In this document: positions 35,095 to 43,744 of the stretch, piece by piece
Position numbering within the stretch: the first letter of the stretch is position 1
How the letters are laid out: each line of letters begins with the position of its first letter
NCBI GenBank assembly: GCA_014650415.1
Contig: BMUX01000001.1
Location: 869,549-933,548, forward strand
Source: Streptomyces spiroverticillatus
GTDB taxonomy: Bacteria; Actinomycetota; Actinomycetes; Streptomycetales; Streptomycetaceae
Length of the DNA stretch: 64,000 nt
Reading direction: 5' to 3'
The notes under the pieces: generated by a model
Seen by the model: only the letters and a program-made list of their open reading frames with translations
The model's database searches: none
What the model was told of the DNA's origin: nothing
Program-made: the position numbers and the translations under genes

Positions 35095-36468
35095 TCAGCC
35101 CGTCTCTTCGAGCGGCTTCTCCCAGGCCGTACTGCCGAGCGGGTGGTTGTAGAGGGGCCGGCCCGCCGACCCGCTCGTACGGAACGGCTTCCCCCGGTCG
35201 TCGATCCGCCGCACCCCGTGCCGGTCGCCGCTGGACCACTCCAGCTCCAGGTACCAACTGACGTCGTGCGTACGGGCCTTCGCCTTCACGTAGAAGACCT
35301 CGGGATCCGTCTCACTGATCTTGTACGGGAAGTCCCGCTGCCCGGCGTGCGGGACGGCGGTCGGCCGCCCGGCGTCCAGGTCCACGGCGAACGACTTGGT
35401 GTCGACGTTCCCGCCGCAGCCGACCCCGGCGGCGTACCGGTTCCAGGGCAGCGGCGCCCCGCTCCGTACGACGCGTACGTGCAGCGCCTCCAGGACGACG
35501 GTCTCCTTCGACCGGCCCTGGAGGGTGAGCGCGACGAGCTGGTCGTCGGCGGAGACGGCCTTGAACGAGGCGGCCCAGCCGGGGGCGTCCTGCTCGCTCG
35601 GCGGCGGGGAGACCTTGTCCGGCGGGCTGTCCACGAGGAAGAACTGGCTGCACGGGCTCTCGTACACGAAGGGCCGTACCGAGGCGGAGAAGGGTGCGGC
35701 GGAAACCGCCGGTCCCTTCTTCCCGGGCCCCTCCTTGCCGGGGCCGGGATCGCGATCGGCCGGGGTCGGGGGCGCGGACCTGGGCGGTGCGGCGGTCGCG
35801 GTGCCGGGCGGGGAGGTCACCGGTCGCCCGCCCTGCGCGCCTGCCCCCGCAGTCGGCACGGCGGGCGTACGGGCGCTCGCTGGACGCCCGTCGGGGGCCT
35901 GGCCGTGCCCGCCGCCGGTCAGCTGGGTGACGAGGACGGTGGAGGTGGCCACCGCGAGGACGACCGCCGCTCCGACGAGGGTGTTACGACGCCGCTTCGC
36001 GGCGGGGGCGGAGGTCCTGCCGGACGCGCCTCCGGTGGAGCCGCTGGACCCGGCGGTGGAGACAAGCGGTGTGGTGTCACGCTCCCCCGGAGTCCCCGGG
36101 GGCTCTGAGGGCTCTGAGGGCTCTGAGGGCTCCGAGTCCGGAACCTCCCGCACGGCCCCCTCCGAGGCCCGCCCCTCAACAGCCGCCGTCCGCCCGGCAT
36201 CCGGCGCCGTCCTCCTCCCCCGCGCCGCATCCGCCAGAATCCACAACCGGTGCACCTGCACCATCTCGTCCGGAGTCGCCTTGCACACCCTCGCCAGGCG
36301 CTCCACGGGGGCGAACTCCGTCGGTACGGCATCCCCGTTGCAGTACCGGTGAAGCGTCGACGTACTCATGTGCAGCCGCTTGGCCAGCACCCCGTAACTG
36401 AGGCCCGAACGATCCTTCAACGCGCGCAGGGTCTGCGCGAATTCGGCCGCTCCCTCGGTCTCGGACAC
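35095..36468 (-). CDS. membrane-anchored XRE-family regulator
   Basis: 457 aa. Residues 5-60 are an XRE helix-turn-helix (FAQTLRALKDRSGLSYGVLAKRLHMSTSTLHRY). Then comes a Pro/Ser-rich cytosolic linker with nine-base tandem repeats coding SEP units near 36104-36135. One helix follows (NTLVGAAVVLAVATSTVLVTQL) and an extracytoplasmic C-terminal domain of about 230 residues. The plan is a one-component sensor that could transmit an outside signal to DNA. GTG 36468 is used; ATG 36483 also fits. It converges with the PPOX gene. Confidence 0.83.
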   Translation of the reverse strand: MSETEGAAEFAQTLRALKDRSGLSYGVLAKRLHMSTSTLHRYCNGDAVPTEFAPVERLARVCKATPDEMVQVHRLWILADAARGRRTAPDAGRTAAVEGRASEGAVREVPDSEPSEPSEPSEPPGTPGERDTTPLVSTAGSSGSTGGASGRTSAPAAKRRRNTLVGAAVVLAVATSTVLVTQLTGGGHGQAPDGRPASARTPAVPTAGAGAQGGRPVTSPPGTATAAPPRSAPPTPADRDPGPGKEGPGKKGPAVSAAPFSASVRPFVYESPCSQFFLVDSPPDKVSPPPSEQDAPGWAASFKAVSADDQLVALTLQGRSKETVVLEALHVRVVRSGAPLPWNRYAAGVGCGGNVDTKSFAVDLDAGRPTAVPHAGQRDFPYKISETDPEVFYVKAKARTHDVSWYLELEWSSGDRHGVRRIDDRGKPFRTSGSAGRPLYNHPLGSTAWEKPLEETG

Positions 36469-36676
36469 TGCTCCCCATCCCATCCCGGCGTTCCAGGCAC
36501 ACCGCATCACCGCAGGTCAAAGCCAGTACGAACGTTCCACCGTCCCCAACTGCCCGTCAACTCAGGCCGCTGGGACGCCTCCTCGTGCAAGCTCTGGGCA
36601 TCAAAGCACGCCGCTCCCGCCCACCGGTCGAGCGGCCCGCTTCCACCACGCCGACCGCACAGAAACGAGCCCCACC

Positions 36677-37393
36677 ATGTCCGCACGCACCACCCGCCTC
36701 TTCGCCCTCACCTCAGCCGCCCTCATCGCGTCCCTCTCCCTGACCGCCTGTCAGAACGGTGACGGCACCAAGGACGCGGGTTCCGCCCATGCCTCCGCCC
36801 CGGCCGCCCCGGACGGCAAGGCCCCCGGCGACAACACCTCCACCGGAACGTCAAGCTCCGGCAAGTCCTCCGGCGACACCCAGCACACTCCCTCCGGCAG
36901 CACCGGCAAGACCACCACCAGCACCACCACCGGCAGCGGCGGAGCCGCCGACCCCGACGCCCCCGCCCACCGCGCCCGCTGCGACGCCTCCACCATCAAG
37001 GTCACCGCCCAGGTCGTGGACCGCCCCCTCAACACGATGATCCTCACCGCCACCAACAAGGGCTCCAAGCTCTGCGACCTCTTCTACGCCCCGGTGGTCC
37101 GCTTCGAGGGCGCGCAGTCCGTACCGCCGTCGATGAAGGACACCCAGCCGCAGGCCGTCGTCAGCCTCCGGCCGGGCCGGAGCGGGTACGCCGCCGTGAA
37201 GCTCTCCTCCCCCACGGGCACCCCGGACCCCGGTTACACCGCGAAGTCCCTGTCCATCGGCTTCTACGACAAGGACCAGCGCAACCTCGACGGTTTCGCC
37301 CCGGTGCCCCTCCCCGCCAAGGGCGTCTACATCGACAACAGCATCCGGGTCTCCTTCTGGCAGTCCGACCTGAACGACGTCAGCAGCCTCTGA
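36677..37393 (+). CDS. DUF4232 lipoprotein
   Basis: Secreted lipoprotein of 238 aa. Signal MSARTTRLFALTSAALIASLSLTAC with lipobox LTAC (C25). A Ser/Thr/Gly linker (about 26-95) leads to a DUF4232 domain: two cysteines (RARCDASTIKV and SKLCDLFYAPVVRF), typical of this Streptomyces family, and the end VYIDNSIRVSFWQSDLNDVSSL. The family is found on the cell surface; function unknown. Confidence 0.85.
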   Translation: MSARTTRLFALTSAALIASLSLTACQNGDGTKDAGSAHASAPAAPDGKAPGDNTSTGTSSSGKSSGDTQHTPSGSTGKTTTSTTTGSGGAADPDAPAHRARCDASTIKVTAQVVDRPLNTMILTATNKGSKLCDLFYAPVVRFEGAQSVPPSMKDTQPQAVVSLRPGRSGYAAVKLSSPTGTPDPGYTAKSLSIGFYDKDQRNLDGFAPVPLPAKGVYIDNSIRVSFWQSDLNDVSSL

Positions 37394-37451
37394 GCCGCCC
37401 GTCCCCCCGTCGCCCCCACGGCTGCGGCCCCCGGCGGCAGCCACCCCGTAC

Positions 37452-37496
37452 TGCGGTTCAACCACGCACAAAAAAGTACGTACTTGATGAACCGCA
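37452..37496. promoter_or_regulatory. nested inverted repeats, probable operator for IRED-like gene
   Basis: Outer arms TGCGGTTCA (37452-37460) and TGAACCGCA (37488-37496) enclose the palindrome AAGTACGTACTT (37474-37485). It sits 71-115 bp before the start at 37567. The inner palindrome resembles HxlR-family operators; no HxlR gene is adjacent here. Confidence 0.45.
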
Positions 37497-37566
37497 CTCC
37501 TCCTCCGCACGATGAGGGGCCCCAGCCCGGGGCCCCTGTCCCACCGCCTCCCGGAGGAGCCCCGCC

Positions 37567-38439
37567 ATGCCCGAACCCACCCCCGTGACCTTCCTCGGCC
37601 TCGGCAACATGGGCCACGCGCTCGCCTCGACCGCCCTCGCCGCCGGCCACCCGATCACCGTCTGGAACCGCACCCCCTCCCGCACCACCGGCCTCGCCGA
37701 ACAGGGCGCCACCCCGGCCCCCACCCCCGCCGAAGCCGTCGCCGCCACGGACCTGACCCTGGTCTGCCTCCTCACCGACGAGACGGTCGCCGAGGTCCTG
37801 GCCCCGGTGGCGGAGTCCGGCGCCCTCAAGGGCAAGACCCTGGTCAACGTCACCAACAGCACCCCGGAACAGGCCCGCCAGAGGGCGAGTTGGGCACAGG
37901 CGCAGGGCGCGACCTACCTCGACGGCGGCATCATGGCCATCCCCCAGCTGATCGGCACACCCCACTCGTACATCTACTACAGCGGCGACGAGCAGGCCTT
38001 CACCACCCACCGCCCCCTCCTCGCCCGCTTCGGCGACCCCCGGTACGTCGGTACGGACCCGGGCCTGGCCTCGCTGTACGACATGGCCCTGCTGACCGGC
38101 ATGTACGGCCTGTTCACCGGTGCCGCCCAGGCGCTCGCCCTGATCCGCTCGGCGGGCCTGCCCACCACGGACTTCGCCGAGCAGCTCCAGCAGTTCCTCA
38201 TCGGCATGACCGCCGCCCCCGCCGCCTGGGGCAAGTCGCTAGACGCCGACACCCACGCCACCGCCGTCTCCACCATCGCCGTGAACCACGCCGCCCTGCC
38301 CAACCTCCTTGCCACCCACCGCGACCAGGGCCTCCCGGTCGACCTGCTGACCGGCCTTCAGCCCCTCCTCGACCGCGCGATCGCCGAGGGCCATGCCACC
38401 GACGGCCTCTCCCGCCTCGCCGAACTCCTCACCCGCTGA
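37567..38439 (+). CDS. imine reductase-like NAD(P)-dependent oxidoreductase
   Basis: 290 aa enzyme of the beta-hydroxyacid dehydrogenase/6PGDH superfamily. N-terminal Rossmann GLGNMGHALA (12-21) with NR..R after strand 2 (VWNRTPSRT), pointing to NADP. The GGIMAIPQLIGTPHSYIYYSG segment (residues 119-139) and LYDMALLTGMYGLFTGAAQAL (160s) match imine reductases (GGIMAxPxxIG and a catalytic-type D). It probably reduces imines or keto substrates. No cysteines or extra domains. The upstream operator suggests ligand-induced expression. Confidence 0.85.
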   Translation: MPEPTPVTFLGLGNMGHALASTALAAGHPITVWNRTPSRTTGLAEQGATPAPTPAEAVAATDLTLVCLLTDETVAEVLAPVAESGALKGKTLVNVTNSTPEQARQRASWAQAQGATYLDGGIMAIPQLIGTPHSYIYYSGDEQAFTTHRPLLARFGDPRYVGTDPGLASLYDMALLTGMYGLFTGAAQALALIRSAGLPTTDFAEQLQQFLIGMTAAPAAWGKSLDADTHATAVSTIAVNHAALPNLLATHRDQGLPVDLLTGLQPLLDRAIAEGHATDGLSRLAELLTR

Positions 38440-38615
38440 GCCCAGCGAACCCACTGGCCCGTCGACCGCCGAAGGACCCGTACCCCCGCGCCGAAAGCCC
38501 CGTCGATCCGGGGCTTTCAGCCGCCCCAAACGGGACCGACGACACGTGTTTCCTTACCTCCCCCATACGAACCTGGGCACTGCCCACCCCCTCCCCCGCC
38601 CAGGATCGGCCCCGC

Positions 38616-39155
38616 ATGTCTCCCCGCACCTCCGCCCTCGTCCGCCGCCTCGCCCTGCCCGGCACGGCCCTCCTCGCCGCACTGCTGGTCACCGGCTGCC
38701 AGGACACCACCAAGGCGGCAGCGCCCTCCCACTCCGCGACCCCGTCCGCGACGGTCACCGCGTCGGCCACCCCCTCGCCGACCCCGACCCCCACCGCGAC
38801 CGAGACGGCGACCGCTTCGAGCACCCCCACGGCCGTACCGACCCCGACGGCCGCGACGTCCGCTCCCGCCGCACCCCCGGCCCGCCTCGCCGCGCCGCCC
38901 GCCCCCCGGCACACCGCCGCCCCGAAGCGGACCACCACGCCCAAGCGGACCACCGCCCCCAAGCGCACCACCGCCCCCAAGCCCCCCAAGCAGTCGAAGG
39001 TCCCGGCGGGCGGCGCGATCCTCTCCCCCAGCGGCAAGCACTACAAGGCAGGCCAGTTCTGCCCGAAGCGCCTGCGCGGCGTGAGCACGGTCGACGCCAA
39101 CGGCACCCGCATCTCCTGCCACGCCACCCCCGGCGACCGCCTCCGCTGGCACTGA
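38616..39155 (+). CDS. lipoprotein with Pro/Thr-rich linker
   Basis: 179 aa. Signal ends in lipobox VTGC (C28). The next 90 residues are a low-complexity linker of S/T/P/A with the tandem run TTPKRTTAPKRTTAPK (encoded at about 38930-38990). The C-terminal 50 residues (GGAILSPSGKHYKAGQFCPKRLRGVSTVDANGTRISC) carry two cysteines and are conserved among Streptomyces secreted proteins, with an RLRW end. It is likely surface-anchored through the linker. Function unknown; ATG 38616 with AGGA ten bases away. Confidence 0.75.
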   Translation: MSPRTSALVRRLALPGTALLAALLVTGCQDTTKAAAPSHSATPSATVTASATPSPTPTPTATETATASSTPTAVPTPTAATSAPAAPPARLAAPPAPRHTAAPKRTTTPKRTTAPKRTTAPKPPKQSKVPAGGAILSPSGKHYKAGQFCPKRLRGVSTVDANGTRISCHATPGDRLRWH

Positions 39156-39185
39156 CCCCGAGGCACCGGGATCCCGAGGCCCCGC

Positions 39186-42100
39186 TCAGCCGCCCAGCGG
39201 CAGCCCCCTCTCCGCCGCCCACCCCTCGAACAGCGCCGCCACCGGTCCGTGCGGCACCGTCACCAGGTGGGCGGTGGAACGGTGTTCCGCCATGTACGGG
39301 CCCAGCAGCCGGGCCTTGGACGCCTCCACCGGCAGGCGCGGTGTCTTGCGGCCCAGCCACTGCCCCGGCACGAACAACGACCGTCCCGCCCGCGTCCGTG
39401 ACGCCGCCAGCACCCGCCCCGACGCGGCCAGTTCCTCCTTCGCGGCCTTGAAGCGGGCGGGCTTCCAGCCGGTCCACTGCTTGACCATCCGGTCCGTGGG
39501 GTCGGGCAGCACGGCCAGCATCAGGAAGTACGACGCCGCGTCGGCGCCGAGCCCGTACCCCTCAGCGCACGCCGCCACCACGTGCGGCGCCGACCGCGTC
39601 GGATCCTGCGCCCACCCGGAAGCCCCCTCCGGGCCCCCCTCCTGGCCCTCCTCCGGATGCCGCTCCGACTCGGCCTCCAACGCCCGCCCCAGCTCCCCGA
39701 ATTCGGGTGACAGCAGCACCCGCAGGTCCGCCGTCCCGGGCAGCCCGTTCGACGCCGGGACCCACTGCGACGGCAGCACGGAGTCCAGGTAGCCGTCCAG
39801 TCCGTCCAGCACCGGGTCCGCCGGTCCGGCGAGCAGCGCCGGGTCGACCCGCACGTTGCGCATGTCGTGGACCGGGTCGTCCTCGACCGTCACCGCGGGG
39901 TGCTCCCCCAGGGACGTGAACTCCAGCGCATCGGGCGCGCCCATCAGGTAGTTGGACTGGGTGGCGAAGAGCGTGAGCGGTGTCCCCGGCCGCCGGTCCG
40001 CGACCTCCGCCCGCAGCCGTCCGATCGCCGCGCCGATCGCGGGCCGCAACGGGTCCCCGTACGGCGTGCGGTACGCCAGCCACGCCGCCACCCGCACCGA
40101 GCCCAGCAGGTCCGGCCGCCCCGCGTGCAACGGCAGCCCCTCGTCCAGCACCCCCGCACCGGTCGCCACCCGCGCCGCCACCGCGTCGAATCGGAACATC
40201 GGCCACCACGGCTCCCGCCGGCCCTGCCGGTCCCGCCGGAACACGTCCTCCCCGGTGGGCCGCACCAACTCCTTCCGGGCCAACGGAAGGACCCGGTCCG
40301 GTACGGGTATCGGCTCTCCGAAGCGCTCGCGCCACCAGCGCGCCGCCCGGGCGACGTCCGGCCCCTCGGTCCACAGCAGTTCGGCGTCGTCCGGGAGCAG
40401 CAGGTCGTACAGGGTCGCGACGTCGTCCCGGTCCAGCAGCTCGTCCAGCACCGCCGCCTCCGCCTCCACGTCGGCCTGCCGCACCTCCCACGCGTCCGGC
40501 AGGTTGAACTTGGGGGACAGCGTGCTCGGGACGTCGAACGGCGGTCGCGGCGTGCACTGCAACTGCCCCACGAGCAGCGCGGTCGCGGCGGCCGGCGAGA
40601 GCCCCGTCGCCGCGCCGAGGGCGGCGGCGAGATCCGGCCGGGCGGGGCGCTTGCCGCGCTCCTTCAGCAGCCGGGCGTAGTCGGCGTACCACGCGGGCGG
40701 TCGCTGCGGGGTCAGTTCGTACGTTTCGATGACCGCCACCCCGGCGGCCGCCAGCGGTCCGCCGTCCGCGAACTTCCCCTCCGGCGCGTACTCCAGGAGC
40801 ACCCGGAACGTCGGCCTGGTGCTCACGACGACCGCGACGGAGGTCCGCGTCCGGTAGACGGACCCGGCGAACGCGCCCCGCTCCCCGTTCCACGCGGTCC
40901 GTACGACCCGCCACTTCCCGGGGGTGCCGTCCTCGGCCCCCGCGAGGAAGGGGTACTTCGCGTACCCGGCGAACACGGCCGGCTGGGCGTTGTCGTCGCG
41001 CCACCACCGGGTCCCGTGCATCAGGACGTGCCGGGAGGCGTAGGCGTGCAGGGAGAACATGTGGTCAAGGGCGCCCCCCGTGACCCGGGACCGCGCGCTG
41101 GGCTCCGTCACCCCGCCCTCCCAGATCGAGATCTCCTGCACCTGCGAGACCACGGCCCCACCGGTCGCGTCCGCCTTGTCCGCCCCCGCAGCCCCGTCGG
41201 CCCCCCGCGCCCACGCGACCATGTGGGCGCAGAGCTCCCCCACCCCTCGCTCCGGCAGCACCTCACGCTCCGGCACGACCTTCCGCGAAGCCGAAGGCGC
41301 AGCCGCAGCCGCAGCCGCAGCCGAGGCCGACCCCGGAACCGCAGCCGAGCCCGAGCCCGCAACCGCAGCCGGGTCGCCCCCGTCCCCCGCCGCCCCCTTC
41401 CCCAGCCGGGCGATCAACTTCCCCAACCCCACCCGGCAGTTCACCGTCTCCTGCATCAGGAGCGAGCCCGACAGCGGCATCCCCTTCACCCGGTACGTGG
41501 AATTGGGCTCCTGGTCCGCGAGCTGGGCCTCGGCCTCCGCGCGCACCGACCCCTCCGGCAGCTCCCGCATCAGCAGGTCCACCGGGTCAAGGACCGCCAG
41601 CTCCTTCGCGAGCCCGGCGCGCACGCCCTCGGGGAGCGCGTCCACCGCCGCCCCGGCGTGCACGAACCTGCCGAGCAGCAGCGCCAGCCTCTCCAGGTCG
41701 AACCCGCCGGCCCGCACCCGCTCCCGTTCGGCAGCGCACCACTCGCCCAGCACCTCGTGCCCCAGCTCGTTCGTGAACAGCGGGGGCAGGGTGGCCCAGC
41801 CCTTGTCCTCGTGCGGCTGGTACCAGGAGTTGCCGCCCGTGGTGAGGTCGTCCGTCATGTCGAGCAGGGCCCGCAGCAGCCGTTTCAGCTCCCGCCCGAA
41901 CCGCGCGTCGGCCCGCAGGAAGGACAGTTGGGGCCGCTGCGCCAGCAGGAGGTAGTCCAGATGGGCCCGGCCGAACAGCGGCTGCGGATCCGCGACCGGC
42001 ACCCCGTGCTCCAGCAGCAGGTCGATCAGGTCCAGCGGCAGTCCCAGCGAGTAGTTCTTGCGGAGCGACTCGTACGGGATCTGCACCGGCATGCCGTCCG

Positions 42101-43538
42101 CCCGCAGCCGGGGGGCGATCCGCTGCGCCAGTTCGTACATCTGCGGGCTCGGCTGCCGCCGGGTGCTGAAGGAGTAGATGCAGCGGCCGAACCACTCCGC
42201 CGCCTCCCCCGGCGCCAGGCCCTCCTCCTCACCGAACTCACCGAACTCACCGAGCTCGCCGCCCAGCCGGGCCAACAGCCCACTGCGCTCCACGAACTCC
42301 CGCCACAAGGCCTGCCGTTCGGGGAGGGGAGTGGGGATCAGCCGCAGCACCCCCGCCCGCGCCGCCTCGGGCTCTTGGGCGACGGCCCGCTCGTACGCCT
42401 TGCCCTTCAGGACGGTCGCCCAGAACACGTCGTCGCTCAGCGATACGTTCCCGACCAGCCCGGAGTCCACGAGCAGCGTCACCAGCTCGTCCTCGGGGTC
42501 GAGCCCCGCCGCCTTGGCCACCCTGGCGAGGTCGGCCGGCAGCTGGGCGTACACCCAGAGGTCCGCGCTCTCGGCGTCCCCGATCACCCGGGCCACCAGC
42601 AGTTCCCGGAAGTCCTCGACGTGTTCCGGGGTGCAGGCGCCCTTCACCGCCAGTTCCTTGGCGCGGGCGCGCAGCGTCGTAGCCGAGATCGCACCCGCAC
42701 CGGCGAAGTGCAGGTACCGGCCGTCCAGCCAGTTGTAGTCCATGGGCCGTCCGCGCTCCCGCTCGGCGAGGCGGGCCCGCCCGAAGTAGGCGGTGGCGGC
42801 CTCGATGTCGACCCCGTGTCCGCCCGGGTATCCGCGCAGGCAGTTCAGCGCGATCTCGTCGAGGAACAGCGGGACGAGGACCGGGGCACTCTGCTCCAGC
42901 TCCTTGAAGAAGATGTCGAGGTCCTTCTTGTACAGCCCGCAGTCGAAGAGCCTCCCGGCCGCGTCCAGCACGGTCTCCTCCATGCCGGGATGCGCCGCCA
43001 ACGCCCGCTCCGGGAAAGGCAGTTCCGGTACGGGTCCCGGCACGTACGCGACCTCGAAGCCCTCCGCCCGCTCCCACCCGGCGTGCCGCATCGTCACGTC
43101 CCGGTACCGGGCGGCCTCCTCCCGCACGACCATGACGATCCGATGCCCGGTCAGGGAGTGCTCATATGCCCGCCCGACCAGCAGCGACCCGTCCGCGTCC
43201 TCGTCCACGGCGGAAACTCCCCCGGGTACGGCCCGGATACCCGCCTCCTCCAGCGCCGCCCCCCACACCGGATCCGCGGCCAGCTCCTCCGGCACGGCCG
43301 TCACCCCGCGGTCGGCCCACCTCTTCACGCGCGCCCGGCAGTCGTTGCCGTGTATGCCCACCATGCGCAGGAACCGGACCATGGCGTCCCGCTCGGGGTG
43401 CCCCTCCGCCTTCTTCGGCAGCTGCTTGAGCCGGCCGCCGCGCGGGTTGCGGAACTCCCACTCCAAGTCCGCGTCGAGCCCCACCACGTACCCGTCGACC
43501 TCGAACTTCCACAGCACCCGAACCGCCCCCGTTGCCAC
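39186..43538 (-). CDS. large conserved protein of unknown function (1450 aa, DUF4132/MolR-like C-terminus)
   Basis: Cytosolic protein of 1450 aa, no signal or membrane helix seen. The N-terminus VATGAVRVLWKFEVDGYVVGLDADLEWEFRNPRGGRLKQ looks like a WGR-like strand-rich head, then helical repeats with leucine-rich segments (about 150-650), an Ala/Ser-rich linker (about 715-740) and a C-terminal part RFKAAKEELAASGRVLAASRTRAGRSLFVPGQW that resembles DUF4132/MolR-type proteins. GTG 43538 is preceded by AGGGAG (7-nt spacing). It stands alone on this strand. A role in DNA or protein binding is a guess from length and DUF4132 similarity. Confidence 0.7.
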   Translation of the reverse strand: MATGAVRVLWKFEVDGYVVGLDADLEWEFRNPRGGRLKQLPKKAEGHPERDAMVRFLRMVGIHGNDCRARVKRWADRGVTAVPEELAADPVWGAALEEAGIRAVPGGVSAVDEDADGSLLVGRAYEHSLTGHRIVMVVREEAARYRDVTMRHAGWERAEGFEVAYVPGPVPELPFPERALAAHPGMEETVLDAAGRLFDCGLYKKDLDIFFKELEQSAPVLVPLFLDEIALNCLRGYPGGHGVDIEAATAYFGRARLAERERGRPMDYNWLDGRYLHFAGAGAISATTLRARAKELAVKGACTPEHVEDFRELLVARVIGDAESADLWVYAQLPADLARVAKAAGLDPEDELVTLLVDSGLVGNVSLSDDVFWATVLKGKAYERAVAQEPEAARAGVLRLIPTPLPERQALWREFVERSGLLARLGGELGEFGEFGEEEGLAPGEAAEWFGRCIYSFSTRRQPSPQMYELAQRIAPRLRADGMPVQIPYESLRKNYSLGLPLDLIDLLLEHGVPVADPQPLFGRAHLDYLLLAQRPQLSFLRADARFGRELKRLLRALLDMTDDLTTGGNSWYQPHEDKGWATLPPLFTNELGHEVLGEWCAAERERVRAGGFDLERLALLLGRFVHAGAAVDALPEGVRAGLAKELAVLDPVDLLMRELPEGSVRAEAEAQLADQEPNSTYRVKGMPLSGSLLMQETVNCRVGLGKLIARLGKGAAGDGGDPAAVAGSGSAAVPGSASAAAAAAAAPSASRKVVPEREVLPERGVGELCAHMVAWARGADGAAGADKADATGGAVVSQVQEISIWEGGVTEPSARSRVTGGALDHMFSLHAYASRHVLMHGTRWWRDDNAQPAVFAGYAKYPFLAGAEDGTPGKWRVVRTAWNGERGAFAGSVYRTRTSVAVVVSTRPTFRVLLEYAPEGKFADGGPLAAAGVAVIETYELTPQRPPAWYADYARLLKERGKRPARPDLAAALGAATGLSPAAATALLVGQLQCTPRPPFDVPSTLSPKFNLPDAWEVRQADVEAEAAVLDELLDRDDVATLYDLLLPDDAELLWTEGPDVARAARWWRERFGEPIPVPDRVLPLARKELVRPTGEDVFRRDRQGRREPWWPMFRFDAVAARVATGAGVLDEGLPLHAGRPDLLGSVRVAAWLAYRTPYGDPLRPAIGAAIGRLRAEVADRRPGTPLTLFATQSNYLMGAPDALEFTSLGEHPAVTVEDDPVHDMRNVRVDPALLAGPADPVLDGLDGYLDSVLPSQWVPASNGLPGTADLRVLLSPEFGELGRALEAESERHPEEGQEGGPEGASGWAQDPTRSAPHVVAACAEGYGLGADAASYFLMLAVLPDPTDRMVKQWTGWKPARFKAAKEELAASGRVLAASRTRAGRSLFVPGQWLGRKTPRLPVEASKARLLGPYMAEHRSTAHLVTVPHGPVAALFEGWAAERGLPLGG

Positions 43539-43642
43539 CGCACTTCTCCCTGCGAGCGGCCGCAGCCGACCGCCCCACCGACCCCTTTCCGATCAGTGCA
43601 ACCACTGTAGAAGCCACCACTGACAACGCCCCGAGCCCCCCA

Positions 43643-43660
43643 CCCCCCCCCCCCCCCCCC
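43643..43660. repeat. 18-bp poly-C tract
   Basis: An uninterrupted run of 18 C (43643-43660), continuing an imperfect C-rich stretch from 43632. It lies upstream of both the 1450-aa gene and the META lipoprotein. Long homopolymers slip easily, so length may vary between cells or be misread. Confidence 0.8.
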
Positions 43661-43744
43661 GCAGGCCGCACACGAGCGGAGTCGATCAACTCCACTCGCC
43701 CCAAAGGGAGTTACCACCGGAACGAGACGCCCTACCATCCAGTG

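Noticed and set aside
36104..36135. Nine-base tandem repeats as a regulatory minisatellite
   Set aside because: They are in frame inside the XRE gene and code SEP units of a linker, so a simple disordered linker explains them.
39867..43610. A plus-strand open frame of 1247 codons opposite the 1450-aa gene
   Set aside because: Composition is Arg/Pro-rich shadow, codon third positions do not fit Streptomyces genes, no start signal.
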